NCBI GenBank assembly: GCA_963383645.1 | Contig: OY726565.1 | Span: 25,770,966-25,834,965, forward strand | Length of the DNA stretch: 64,000 nt | Direction: 5' to 3' | Source of the DNA: Muscardinus avellanarius | Taxonomy: Eukaryota; Chordata; Mammalia; Rodentia; Gliridae | Position numbers and translations under genes: made by a program | The notes under the pieces: model-generated | What the model saw: the letters and a program-made list of their open reading frames with translations, nothing else | What the model was told of the DNA's origin: nothing | Databases searched by the model: none | Shown here: in pieces, positions 55,441-64,000 of the stretch | How positions within the stretch are numbered: the stretch's first letter is position 1 | How the letters are laid out: the number at the start of each line of letters is the position of its first letter

Positions 55441-55635
55441 GGTGGCACAGTTCCTGGATCAGAAAGATCCGGGTTAGAACCCCAGTCTATATCTTACTGG
55501 CTTAGGAGCATGTTTATTTATTTGTACAGAGAGTTTATAATGCCTATCTTGGGGAAATCTTGTGAGGTGAAGAGATAAGGTACATACCATACTATGAGTA
55601 GCACTCAGCAGATGATAAGGGTTCAAAGTTAATTA
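55441..55635 (+). mobile_element. MIR-type SINE relic
   Basis: 'agatccgggttagaacccca' (tRNA-derived part), 'taatgcctatcttggggaaa' and 'tgtgaggtgaagagataagg' keep the MIR layout. Confidence 0.65.
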
Positions 55636-55767
55636 TTAGAATCTAAAAAGCAGGAGATATTATAATAGCTTATGTGATGCTTAGAGTTTTATTCAACTCT
55701 ACCAATTTGTTTTTACTATAAAATATAGATTTAACATTGATAAATTTCCCTAATTACTTTTCTCCAG

Positions 55768-55902
55768 TTTTACCAGAAGATATGTTCCCTTCTTGCCCAA
55801 GTCTGACTCCTCACTGGACTTGAAAAGCATTTCAGAAGAAAGATATTTGGAAAGAGAACTCAACAGGGCATGGAAATGGAATGAACAAGAGACATCAGTA
55901 AG
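55768..55902 (+). CDS. possible internal coding exon (unidentified)
   Basis: A 135 bp segment sits between a good acceptor (ttacttttctccag, AG at 55766-55767) and a donor (AAG|gtaaac from 55903). One frame is open throughout: the first base completes a codon, then 44 full codons, then two bases, so both introns would be phase 2 and the exon is symmetric. The peptide starts FTRRYVPFLPKSDSSLDLKS and continues ISEERYLERELNRAWKWNEQ, a charged, likely helical, soluble sequence with low repeat content. I do not recognise the gene. There is no partner exon in the window, and no transposon explains the sequence. It may be a real exon of a gene that spans the window, an old pseudo-exon or chance. Confidence 0.35.
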
Positions 55903-56750
55903 GTAAACACCTAGTAGGGCTGTGGGGTTCTTGGCTTAGTAATTGGTAAGGGGGGAGATGTTGACAGACACCAGGCGCCTGGGAGAGAGATGGGTCTATG
56001 TGTGAAGGGTAAAAAAAGAGCAGGTTGAGTCCAGTTTGAACTGTGTTAAATAATAACGTTCGACAAGATATCTAAGTGAAATGGTCTGCTGTGAAGCCAA
56101 GATACCTGGCTGAAGTACAGTGGAAGATCAGGTGTCCAGATAAAACTATATGAGTCATTAGAAGAGTGAGATAGGTGCCCTCATATGTTTGCTATCACAA
56201 AGAAAGTGATAATTAGTATAAATACCACATTTAAAAACACAACCATGGTAAGCTTCAGGCATATAAAGAAAGAGTAATTCAGAAATCACTTCATTGCTAT
56301 CACTTGATACTAGATAATTACACTTCATAGGAATGATTCAGAGCGATGATGGTGAGAGGAAATCTGACAGACTGTGATCCAGACATACCTCTGTCACTGG
56401 GAAACCTAGGCAATTGGAGTTGCGACCAAGAAGTCACCGTTGCCCCTTCCACATTGGAAACCATACGAGGAAGTAACCGCTGAGCTAAAGCCGACCTGCC
56501 CCTTCCACATTATATAGTAAAAAATGACTTTGCAATTTAATCATTTATGCAGTATCAGTTTTTTCTGTAATATATTTAAGACTATGACATATGGTATATG
56601 CATTATAATACTGTATTTATTTTATGTAGATTCAATATTTTAATTCATTCTCTAGGATCAAGCTGAGAATATACAATCAAAAATCTTTCTTCCCACCCCT
56701 CACCAAGCACTCCAGATTCAACCAACACTTTCAAACAGAAAGAAGACTTT
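55903..56750. other. unassigned spacer with a 15 bp local repeat
   Basis: Unique-looking. TGCCCCTTCCACATT occurs at 56441-56455 and 56497-56511, each preceded by GAAGT(C/A)ACCG within 30 bp, so a short segment was duplicated and then changed. Confidence 0.4.
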
Positions 56751-56754
56751 CTTT

Positions 56755-56842
56755 TCTTTCTTTCTTTTTTTCTTTTTTTTTTTTTTTGTACTGGAGATTG
56801 AACTCAGGGATTTTACCTATGAGCTTCATGCCCAACACTTTT
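56755..56842 (-). mobile_element. truncated SINE tRNA tail, antisense
   Basis: A T-rich run, then 'gtactggagattgaactcag' and 'acctatgagcttcatgccca'. The head is missing. Confidence 0.7.
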
Positions 56843-56849
56843 TTTTGTT

Positions 56850-57328
56850 GTTGGTTTTTTTTTGGTGAAGGGTTTGAGGAAGGTAGAAAAGATTACCTAA
56901 ACATTTTTTAAAACTGGAACCTGCAACCAAAATAAGCTGAAAAAAATCCCTATTAACACTTTAAAGAGTCTTTGTGAGACTCTTTCCATGATTTTCAGTC
57001 TCAACATGATAGGAGGCCTTTTCAGCAAAACAGAAATAAGGGGATTCCCCTGGCTGTCCCGTGCTGGTAAGTGCTCTCCCCACCCCACCCACAACCAGCT
57101 TCTCAAGGCAGCAGGCCTGCATCATCCTAACTGAAAGGATTCCCATCATCCCACAGGCATCTGTCTTCTAGCACCACCCCTCATAGTCCTCTATGGTCCG
57201 GGTCGTCAGCTGGGTTCTAGGAACATCACACATTACTGAGTTGCAAATCTACGCTAAAATATAGGACAATGACTGACAGGGAAAGAAGCCAGTTTTTAAT
57301 TACAAATTCAATCCATTTGCTCTGTTTC
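56850..57328. other. unassigned spacer, pre-insertion locus of the composite element
   Basis: No gene or repeat recognised. It continues on the far side of the composite element from 60599. Confidence 0.35.
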
Positions 57329-57343
57329 AAAAGGCGCAATACT

Positions 57344-57868
57344 AGACCCCTGGAGAAACCAGACCCAGTAAGAGGCTGGGTTCTGGGCGGGGGTCGCGGG
57401 CTGGGCACGCCAGATGGGGCCCGGGTCGCGGGACTCTGGGCCCCAGGCCGAACTGCGCATAGCACGCCAGACCCCTGGAGAAACCAGGCCCAGTAAGACG
57501 CTGGGTTCTGGGCAGGGGTCGCGCGCGGCGCACAAAAGCCGGGGCCCGGGTCGCGGGACCCTGGGCCCCGGCCGAACTGCGCGTAGCACGCCAGACCCCT
57601 GGAGAAACCAGACCCAGTAAGACGCTGGGTTCTGGGCGGGGGTCGCGGGCTGGGCACGCCAGATGGGGCCCGGGTCGCGAGACTCTGGGCCCCAGGCCGA
57701 ACTGCGCATAGCACGCCAGACCCCTGGAGAAACCAGGCCCAGTAAGACGCTGGGTTCTGGGCGGGGGTCGCGGGCTGGGCAAGCCAGATGGGGCCCGGGT
57801 CGCGGGACTCTGGGCCCCAGGCAGAACTGCGAGTAGCACGCCAGACCCCTGGAGAAACCGGGCCCAGA
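57344..57868 (+). repeat. 125-bp GC-rich monomer array (four units plus partial)
   Basis: AGACCCCTGGAGAAACC starts units at 57344, 57469, 57593, 57718 and 57843 (spacing 125, 124, 125, 125). Units contain 'gggtcgcgggctgggcacgc' and 'gggactctgggccccaggc'. The position at the 5' end suggests a promoter array, an inference from monomeric L1 promoters. Confidence 0.93.
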
Positions 57869-58345
57869 ACAGAAAAAGATAAAGAAAAATATCGGAGAGG
57901 TGGTAAGAAAGCCGTTATGGATGCCAGGACACTGGAATGCAGACAAAACTTATCTAAATGCACTGGAACTTATGGAAAAATTCGCCGTGAAAGAGGACTG
58001 CTATTTCTCTATATTGTTAAGAATCTCAGACATCACATATAAGGAGAGAGTTTAGCGGAGACCAAGGAGAAATGCGGTGTTGAAAGAGTTCTTCGCGATG
58101 GTGGTGGAGACTTGTATTCAGGAGAAGCAGAAACCGGATCTTACCAACTTTATTTTTTTGGAGAAATTACACCAAATGTCGAATGCTACCATCACGCATG
58201 CTTAGGAACACTGGACAACATTCAGAGTGGAAAAAGAGCCTGGGAAGGATTTGAAACGGTGGAGGCAGTGGCAATGCCAGTGGCCAATATTCGGGGGAGG
58301 CAGAGATCTGATACATTACAACTGGAACCTTTGAAATAATAACCA
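57869..58345 (+). other. unique linker of the composite element
   Basis: A non-repetitive, lower-GC segment. It includes short plus-strand frames, the longest about 75 codons (58112-58339, MYSGEAETGSYQLYFFGEIT...). I find no family resemblance; it could be a captured cellular or retroviral fragment, but I cannot say which. Confidence 0.7.
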
Positions 58346-60180
58346 CAGAGACAGTGATCGGAACCTGCTGAGGGGTTAGGCGGGCGCCGGGGCCAGTGGC
58401 CGACATCGGAGCTTGCTGTGAGGCAAGGCCACTACTGAGGCCTCCGTAGCCGGGATTGGAACCTGCAGAGGGGTTAGACCGATGCTGGGGCCAGCGAGGC
58501 CGGCATTGGAGCCTGCCATGATGCAAGGCTTGTGCTAGGATCTCCGAGGTCGGGTCCGGAACTTGCTGAGGGGTTAGGCCGGTGCTGGGGTCAGCGAGGC
58601 CTGCATCGGCGCCTGCCGTGAGGCAAGGCCAGTGTTGGGGCCCCCGAGGACGGGACCGGAGCCTGCTGAGGGGTTAGGCCGGTGTTGGGGCCAGAGAGGC
58701 TGGCATCAGAGCCTGCCATGAGGCAAGGCCGGTACTTGGGCCTCCGAGGCCAGGATAAGAGCCTGCCGAGGGGTTAGGCCGGTGCTGGGGCCAGCAAGGC
58801 CGGCATCGGAGCCTGCCTTGAGGCAAGGCCGGTACTGGGGCCTCCGAGGCCAGGATAAGAGCCTGCTGAGGGGTTAGGCCGGTGCTGGGGCCAGCGAGGC
58901 CGGCATCGGAGCCTGCCTTGAGGCATGACCAGTACTGGGGCCTCCTAGGCCGGGATCAGAGCCTGCCGAGGGGTTTGGCCGCTGCTGGGGCAGTGAGGCC
59001 GGCATCGGAGCCTGCCGTGAGGCAAGGCCGGTGCTGGGGCCTCCGAGGCCAGGATAAGAGCCTGCCGAGGGGTTAGGCTGGTGCTGGGGCCAGCGAGGCC
59101 GGCAGCGGAGCCTGCCTCGAGGCAAGTCCGGTACTGGGGCCTCCAAGGCCAGGATAAGAGCTTGCCGAGGGGTTAGGCTGGTGCTGGGGCCAACGAGGCC
59201 GGCAGCGGAGCCTGCCGTGAGGCATGACCAGTGCTGGGGCCTCCGAGGCCGGGATCGGAGCATGCCGAGGGGTTAGGCCGGTGCTAGGGCCAACGAGGCC
59301 GGCATCGGAGCCTGCCGTGAGGCAAGGCCGGTACTGGGGCCTCCGAGGCCAGGATAAGAGCCTGCCGAGGGGTTAGGCCGGTGCTGGGGCCAGCGAGGCC
59401 GGCATCGGAGCCTGCCTTGAGGCATGACCAGTGCTGGGGCCTCCGAGGCCGGGATCGGAGCCTGCCGAGGGGTTAGGCCGGTGCTGGGGCCAGCGAGGCC
59501 GGCATCGGAGCCTGCCTTGAGGCATGACCAGTGCTGGGGCCTCCGAGGCCGGGATCGGAGCCTGCCGAGGGGTTAGGCCGGTGCTGGGGCCAGCGAGGCC
59601 GGCAGCGGAGCCTGCCTTGAGGCAAGGCCGGTACTGGGGCCTCTAGGCCAGGATAAGAGCCTGCCAAGGGGTTAGGCCGGTGCTGGGGCCAGCGAGGCCG
59701 GCAGCGGAGCCTGCCGTGAGGCATGACCAGTGCTGGGGCCTCCGAGGCCGGGATCGGAGCCTGCCGAGGGGTTAGGCCGGTGCTGGGGCCAGCGAGGCCG
59801 GCATCGGAGCCTGCCTTGAGGCAAGGCCGGTACTGGGGCCTCTGAGGCCAGGATAAGAGCCTGTCAAGGGGTTAGGCCAGTGCTGGGGCCAGTGAGGCCG
59901 GCATCGGAGCCTGCCGTGAGGCATTACCAGTGTTGGGGCCTCTGAGGCCGGGATTGGAATCCTGCCAAGGGGTTAGACCGGTGCAGGGGCCAATGACCAG
60001 CATCGGAGCCTGGCGTGAGGCAAGTTCACTCCTGCGGCCTCCAAGGTCAGGACCAAAGCCAGCTTAGGGGTTTGACCGGTTCAGGGGCCAGCGAGACCAG
60101 AACTGGGGCCTCCCATGAGGCAAGGCCACTGCTTGAGCCAGCGAGGTCTGGATCAGTCCACTGAGTAGCCAGGCCACTAC
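58346..60180 (+). repeat. ~100 bp VNTR, about 18 units of two types
   Basis: The anchor GAGGGGTTAGGC recurs near 58370, 58468, 58568, 58668, 58768, 58868, 58968, 59067, 59167, 59267, 59367, 59467, 59567, 59666, 59766, 59866, 59967 and 60064. From 58768 onward, one unit type ends with 'aaggccggtactggggcct' and 'caggataagag'; the other with 'catgaccagtgctggggcc' and 'gggatcggag'. They alternate irregularly (A A B A A B A B B A B A B). The outermost units are the most diverged. Confidence 0.93.
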
Positions 60181-60583
60181 TGGGACCATCAAGAGTGGGA
60201 TTGGTACTTGCAACGCAGCATGCACAGAGAAATATCGCAGAAAATATAAATCAGATGCTTCTCTTAATCAGCAATAACTAGGAGGAAAAGGGCAACAGGA
60301 AGAGGTTGAGCTATAGAAAGGGCCCTATAGTGAAGCAACTAATGTGACCAATCGGAGGGTATGTAATACTGGAGGATGGAGCCTCTTTAAAACGCAGGAG
60401 GTACATAAACAAATGTATCAAAGTAAATCACCAAAGAAGCGTGCGATGGAGGGAGGGGGAGGAAATGGGATGGGGGCTGGAGGAGGGCTAATTGGATGAT
60501 GTGTGCTTGTATATCCTCTCAAGTCTTGTACTCCAATGTGATTGATATATGACTACAATGCACCAATTTAAAAAATAATTAAA
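60181..60583 (+). repeat. 3' region and shared tail (T4) of the composite element
   Basis: A unique stretch with 'gaaatatcgcagaaaatata', then 'atggagggagggggaggaaa', 'atgatgtgtgcttgtatatc', 'actccaatgtgattgatata' and 'gactacaatgcaccaattta'. The tail is alignable by eye with T1-T3 but more diverged. Confidence 0.85.
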
Positions 60584-60812
60584 AAAAGGCGCAATACTTT
60601 TCTTTTAATCAGTGAAGGAAGTTGGTAATTAACTCCTCCCCACCAAAAAAATTAGCCAATAGCAAACAAATTTCCTGAAAGTCACAGTCACATACAGTGC
60701 ATCCTAGAAAAGAAGAGGGACAAGACCGATTCCACTCACTTTCATGAGTTTCATCAAATACTGGATCTATTCAAGGGTGGAGAGAAAAGGCAACTTTCAA
60801 AAAGGAGTATAT

Positions 60813-61017
60813 ATTTTTTTTCTTTCTTTTTTTTTTTTTTTTGCGGTACTTGGGTTCCTGGGAGCCCTTCAACCTCCAGGCTACACTCCCAGACCTATTT
60901 TATACTTTATTTGGAAACAGGGTCTCTTAAGCCACCGCAGCTGGCTTCGAACCTGTGCGATCTTCCTGTCTCGCCTTCCCAGTGCGGGGATTACAAGCGT
61001 GCGCCACCACGCCCGCC
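60813..61017 (-). mobile_element. SINE-B, antisense, 11 bp target-site duplication
   Basis: 'gcggtacttgggttcctggg' to 'gcgccaccacgcccgcc'. AAGGAGTATAT at 60802-60812 and 61018-61028. Confidence 0.94.
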
Positions 61018-61087
61018 AAGGAGTATATTGTTAAATGAGGCATTTACTATACTCCTTCCTAAGAGCACCAGTGGGTAACAAATTTCC

Positions 61088-61203
61088 TTTTTTTTTTTTT
61101 TTTAATTTGGAAACAGGGTCTCTTAAGGCAGCGCAGCTGGCTTCGATCCTCCTGTCTACACCTCCCAAGTGCGGGGATTACAAGCATGAGCCACCACGCC
61201 CGG
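61088..61203 (-). mobile_element. head-only SINE-B, antisense
   Basis: A T run, the linker start (tttggaaacagggtctctta) and the reversed head ending 'gccaccacgcccggc'. The tRNA half is missing. Confidence 0.88.
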
Positions 61204-61332
61204 CGGAACACATTATCTAAACTAGATCTAGGAGGTAGAATGTGGAATCAATCAGTCATCCTCACCTATGGGCTGTCAACTGGTTAATTAAAAAAACAAA
61301 ACTAAAAAACAATCCCCCCACAAACACCCAAA

Positions 61333-61373
61333 AAGAGAGAGAGAGAGGAGAGAGGAGAGAGGAGAGCGGAGAG

Positions 61374-61424
<51 letters not shown>
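61333..61424. repeat. (GA)n polypurine tract
   Basis: About 92 bp of GA with GGAGA and GCGGA interruptions in the first half. Confidence 0.95.
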
Positions 61425-61426
<2 letters not shown>

Positions 61427-61740
61427 CTAAGATGTCCCAGATTACTCTCCAGAATGGAACCATGGAGCAGCTTTGACAATTCAAACTAGTCCGTTACAGA
61501 GTCATCACAAGCATGCCTCGCTCTTCAACAAAAACGTTTTTTGAAACAACAAAACAAAAAGTAGTACTGATCACTTTCCTGACAATACACAATTGCTCAA
61601 AATTAACTATTATTGGGAGAGGAAAAGGAGGCCATACCTATAGACCTTGTCTCACTTCAGCGCATATGGGTAGGTGCAGGACATTTGCCATTATTGCAGA
61701 AATGAATTTGAACTTTTAATCTTTAGTATGATTTAAACAT
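61425..61740. other. unassigned spacer
   Basis: No recognised repeat. A 68-codon frame at 61513-61719 has no family signature. Confidence 0.3.
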
Positions 61741-61741
61741 T

Positions 61742-61742
61742 G

Positions 61743-61782
<40 letters not shown>

Positions 61783-61955
61783 ATTACTAGGGCCTGAGCC
61801 CAGGGTCAGTCTACCTGTGAGCTACACCCTCAGCCCAATTTTATTTTTTGTTGTTCTCAATCAGGATCTCCCTACGTTGCTTAGAGGGTTCTACACTGAT
61901 GAGGTTCTTTTCAAACCTGTGATTCTTCTGTTTAAGCCTCCCAGATCTTGCAGTT
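61742..61955 (-). mobile_element. (GT)n and diverged antisense SINE
   Basis: About 39 bp of GT, then 'ctagggcctgagcccagggt', 'gtgagctacaccctcagccc' and 'tgtttaagcctcccagatct'; the head end is missing. Confidence 0.78.
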
Positions 61956-62455
61956 TTTAAGCACTCAGAACTTGGATGGAAACTGAAACAGGTAACCAAG
62001 ATTTAGCTTAATGTACATTAAATGCAACACCAAAATACTAGCAGATTATAGGAGGATATAGAACCTGGGGAGACATATTGGAAGCAAATATAAAATCATA
62101 AAATTTCTAGAGGAATTTAAATTTTACACAATTTCTCTTGTTATATTTGAGTGAAAACTGAGACCTAGAAAAGCTAAGAGATTCTCATTATGTAGTATAG
62201 TGCAGAACTAAAACCCAAGTAATACAACAATTTGATCATTGCATGATGATCTCTCAAGTAGTCTGCACTTCAGGAATTACCATAATTTTTCTAATTTTAA
62301 GAGATCATTTTATTAATAGATGGAATTTCCAGAAAGCCTTACCTAAATCTCTAGGTTAGTTAAGTGCTCCTCTTCTGGGTTCACAAACAACTTTGTGCCT
62401 ATCCCAAATTTAACTCTATTTAATTGACATTTTAGCAGAACTAATTGGCATTCTA
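61956..62455. other. unassigned spacer
   Basis: AT-rich; MIR-like wording near 62150-62230 ('gaaaactgagacctagaaaa', 'gtgcagaactaaaacccaag') suggests an old MIR. Confidence 0.4.
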
Positions 62456-62995
62456 TTTTCCTGTCTCTCCCTACCAAATAGTAAACTTCCCAAGAGTTCA
62501 GACTGACTCAGTCTTCTTTGCATTCTCAGAAACTAGTACAGGACTTGGTACACATCTTTTTATTAACAACAGTAACAAAAAATGCTATCTGAATTGATCT
62601 GACTTTTTCAAAGGCTATGCTCTACTACTTCTCTAGAGTCATAATCCCCTAAAGGAGGCAGTGAACTCCTTTTAGTTTTCATTCAGGACAAAGATCAGTT
62701 TTCCACTGCATAGCTTTTGTTCAATCCTTTCCCCTATTCCTCCCCTCTACCACATCACACATCCCACTTTATTAACCCTTTGGAGTAATTTTCTCCTGCA
62801 AATCTTTCCTAACTTAAGACCAACCCCTCCCAAACCTACATTGGATTAATGCGTCTCTGAGCTCCAAAAAGCTCCACAAGGCAATTATGCATCCACTCCA
62901 ATCCACCCGAGTTGTTTTATTCATGTTGGTTTCCTCCAAGATAACTACAGTGCCCAGCACATAGTTGATGATTTTAAATGTGGTTTGAATAAATA
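62456..62995 (+). mobile_element. L2-like relics
   Basis: 'agtaaacttcccaagagttc', 'gcattctcagaaactagtac' and 'caggacttggtacacatctt', then a second part with 'ctgcaaatctttcctaactt' and 'cagtgcccagcacatagttg'. Both follow L2 3' order. Confidence 0.55.
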
Positions 62996-63208
62996 GCACA
63001 GAAGAGGAAAATAATCTTGGGACAGGGTATATTTTAGGGATGCATGGATGTGGAAATGAAAATAATTGGTTTTGTGTATTTTCCTAAGAGATATTTCACA
63101 TTAATAGAAAAAAAAGTTTCCATTTTGAGCATACATTTCAGGTCACAAAATAAGCAAGAGAAGCCCTTATAGAAAGTAAAACGGTAAAGATTAATGAAAG
63201 AAGGTATA

Positions 63209-63399
63209 GCTGGGCATGGTGGCCCATGCTGGGAATCCCAGTACTTGGGAGGTTGAGACAAGAGGATTGCAGGTTCAAAACCAGCCTTAACTACTTTGAG
63301 GCTCTCAGCAATTTAGTGAGACCCTGTTTCCAAATAAAATATAAAATAGGTCTGGGAGTGTAACCCGAAGGTAGAAGGCCCCTGGGTTCCATCCCCGTT

Positions 63400-63444
<45 letters not shown>
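63209..63444 (+). mobile_element. SINE-B/C with (CA)n tail
   Basis: 'agctgggcatggtggcccat' to 'gttccatccccgttaaaaca' and about 44 bp of CA. Confidence 0.9.
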
Positions 63445-63448
<4 letters not shown>

Positions 63449-63639
63449 TAAATTAGGAACCAGGAAAAAAGGCCATTTATGAAATCCTAATAGACTAGTT
63501 ATGGTAACGGGACACTTTAAATCATGTTAAAAATTCACCCCAAGGTGAAGAAAAATCAACGGTTTAATTACTCCCAAAACTTGCTACCAAATAGCCTATA
63601 ACAAAAGAGCCATTACAATGCTTTTCCCTTCTGAGTTGT

Positions 63640-64000
63640 TTTGTTGTAGTAAAATATACATAAAATATACCATTCTAACCTGGGGTGGAACCCAGAGGCT
63701 TTCTACCTCCAGGCTATACTCCCAGACCTATTTTATATTTTATTTTATTTTATATTTTATTGGAAACAGGGTCTAACTAAGTTGCTGAAAGCCTCACTAA
63801 AAAGCTGAGGCTGGCTTCGAACCTGTGCGCTCCTCCTGTCTCAGCCTCTAAGCAAGGGGATTACAAGCGTGCGCCACCACGCCTGGCTCTAACCGCTTTT
63901 AATTGCACAGTTGAGTAGTATAAAGTCTATTCACATCGTTGTGTGACCATCACCACTATCCGTCCTAATTTATTGACATGCAGCAAGCCACAGCCACAAT
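63640..64000 (-). mobile_element. old L1 3' end, antisense, split by a SINE
   Basis: 'gtagtaaaatatacataaaa' and 'accattctaacc' on the left, 'gcacagttgagtagtataaa' and 'tgtgtgaccatcaccactat' on the right, as in an antisense L1M 3' UTR. It runs to the window end. Confidence 0.8.
63680..63886 (-). mobile_element. SINE-B/C, antisense, in old L1
   Basis: 'tggggtggaacccagaggct' to 'gcgccaccacgcctggct'. The repeat TCTAACC is on both sides. Confidence 0.92.

Larger units (their letters stand above)
57344..60583 (+). mobile_element. SVA-like composite non-autonomous retrotransposon
   Basis: A 3.24 kb unit between AAAAGGCGCAATACT at 57329-57343 and 60584-60598 (15 bp perfect). Four blocks: 125 bp GC-rich monomers (57344-57868), a non-repetitive linker (about 57869-58345), about eighteen 100 bp VNTR units (58346-60180), and a 3' region ending in the tail 'atggagggagggggaggaaa' ... 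'caatgcaccaatttaaaa'. The tail is shared in order with the ORF1-only chimeras. There is no long coding frame on the plus strand. The ends and A-rich terminus imply target-primed insertion by L1 proteins. The architecture parallels primate SVA, but none of its components are recognisable as SVA parts. I know of no named family with this structure; novelty needs a database check. Confidence 0.9.

Noticed and set aside
57226..57963. Long overlapping minus-strand open frames (up to 245 codons) through the 125 bp monomers
   Set aside because: Three frames are open at once because the GC-rich unit lacks stop codons and its period is not a multiple of three. The peptides are permutations of the same repeat and no family is recognisable.
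58874..59724. Minus-strand frames rich in Arg/Pro/Gln in the 100 bp VNTR
   Set aside because: These are repeat-driven frames without start context or family resemblance.
58346..60180. CRISPR-like array
   Set aside because: Units are 100 bp, continuous and similar over their whole length; there are no unique spacers, and the host is a mammal.

Overview
The window reads as a retrotransposon-rich, non-coding stretch of a placental mammal genome. I found no intact cellular protein-coding gene and no tRNA or rRNA gene. The most informative repeats are about fifty dimeric SINEs. Each has a 7SL-RNA-derived head (GCCGGGCGTGGTGGCGC..., related to Alu and B1), an A-rich linker, and a tRNA-derived tail with recognisable A and B boxes. 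Monomeric ID-like tRNA SINEs are also present. This mix fits rodents, best the squirrel-related clade (B1-dID-type SINEs of Sciuridae, Gliridae and Aplodontiidae). Tree shrews also carry 7SL/tRNA fusion SINEs, so the host assignment is an inference. In the entries SINE-A has a head containing 'cattcgggagg' and a GGGCAGGGGGTGTAGCTC tail. SINE-B has 'ccccgcgcttgggagg', 'tggcttaagagaccctgtttcc' and 'ggtctgggagtgtagccc'. SINE-C is an older form with 'gggctgggggtgtagctcag'.

Layout. 1-5.6 kb: an old antisense L1 split by SINEs and a roughly 530 bp DNA transposon, a MaLR-like LTR, and a possible minus-strand terminal exon with a membrane segment (5212-5360). 6-8.7 kb: an MST/MLT-type LTR and a minus-strand GAPDH processed pseudogene with a large internal deletion. 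8.8-17.9 kb: SINEs (two of three clear SINE-in-SINE nests), L2, MER5-like and MIR relics. 17.9-19.1 kb: an HMGN2 processed pseudogene with a 15 bp target-site duplication. 20-27.4 kb: SINEs, old L1 pieces, purine and AT-rich simple repeats, and copy 1 of an ORF1-only L1 chimera. 27.4-42.2 kb: LTR-like relics, SINEs, the third nest, many (CA)n tracts, a SINE-poor block (35.4-40.1 kb) and a MER2-like DNA transposon. 42.2-48.5 kb: a full-length but broken L1 with a monomeric GC-rich 5' UTR and an 11 bp target-site duplication. 49.2-51.8 kb: copy 2 of the ORF1-only chimera with an open ORF1. 52-57.3 kb: SINEs, MIRs and a possible 135 bp internal exon (55768-55902). 57.3-60.6 kb: a 3.24 kb composite element. 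60.6-64 kb: SINEs, L2-like relics and another old antisense L1 3' end.

The most interesting result is a set of non-autonomous retrotransposons that share a 3' tail but have unrelated bodies. (i) The 57344-60583 element has four 125 bp GC-rich monomers, a unique linker, about eighteen 100 bp VNTR units and the 3' tail. It lies between perfect 15 bp target-site duplications, and its architecture resembles primate SVA. (ii) Two copies (24197-26570 and 49185-51787) carry an L1-type 5' UTR and an open or nearly open ORF1, lack ORF2, and continue into an antisense fragment of an older L1 ORF2 before the same tail. This resembles HAL1 (half-L1). (iii) A solo, 5'-truncated tail lies at 31836-32014 with its own 14 bp target-site duplication. 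The likely mechanism is that all were mobilised in trans by an L1 whose 3' end the tail mimics. The full-length L1 in this window has a different 3' end and so is not the obvious donor.
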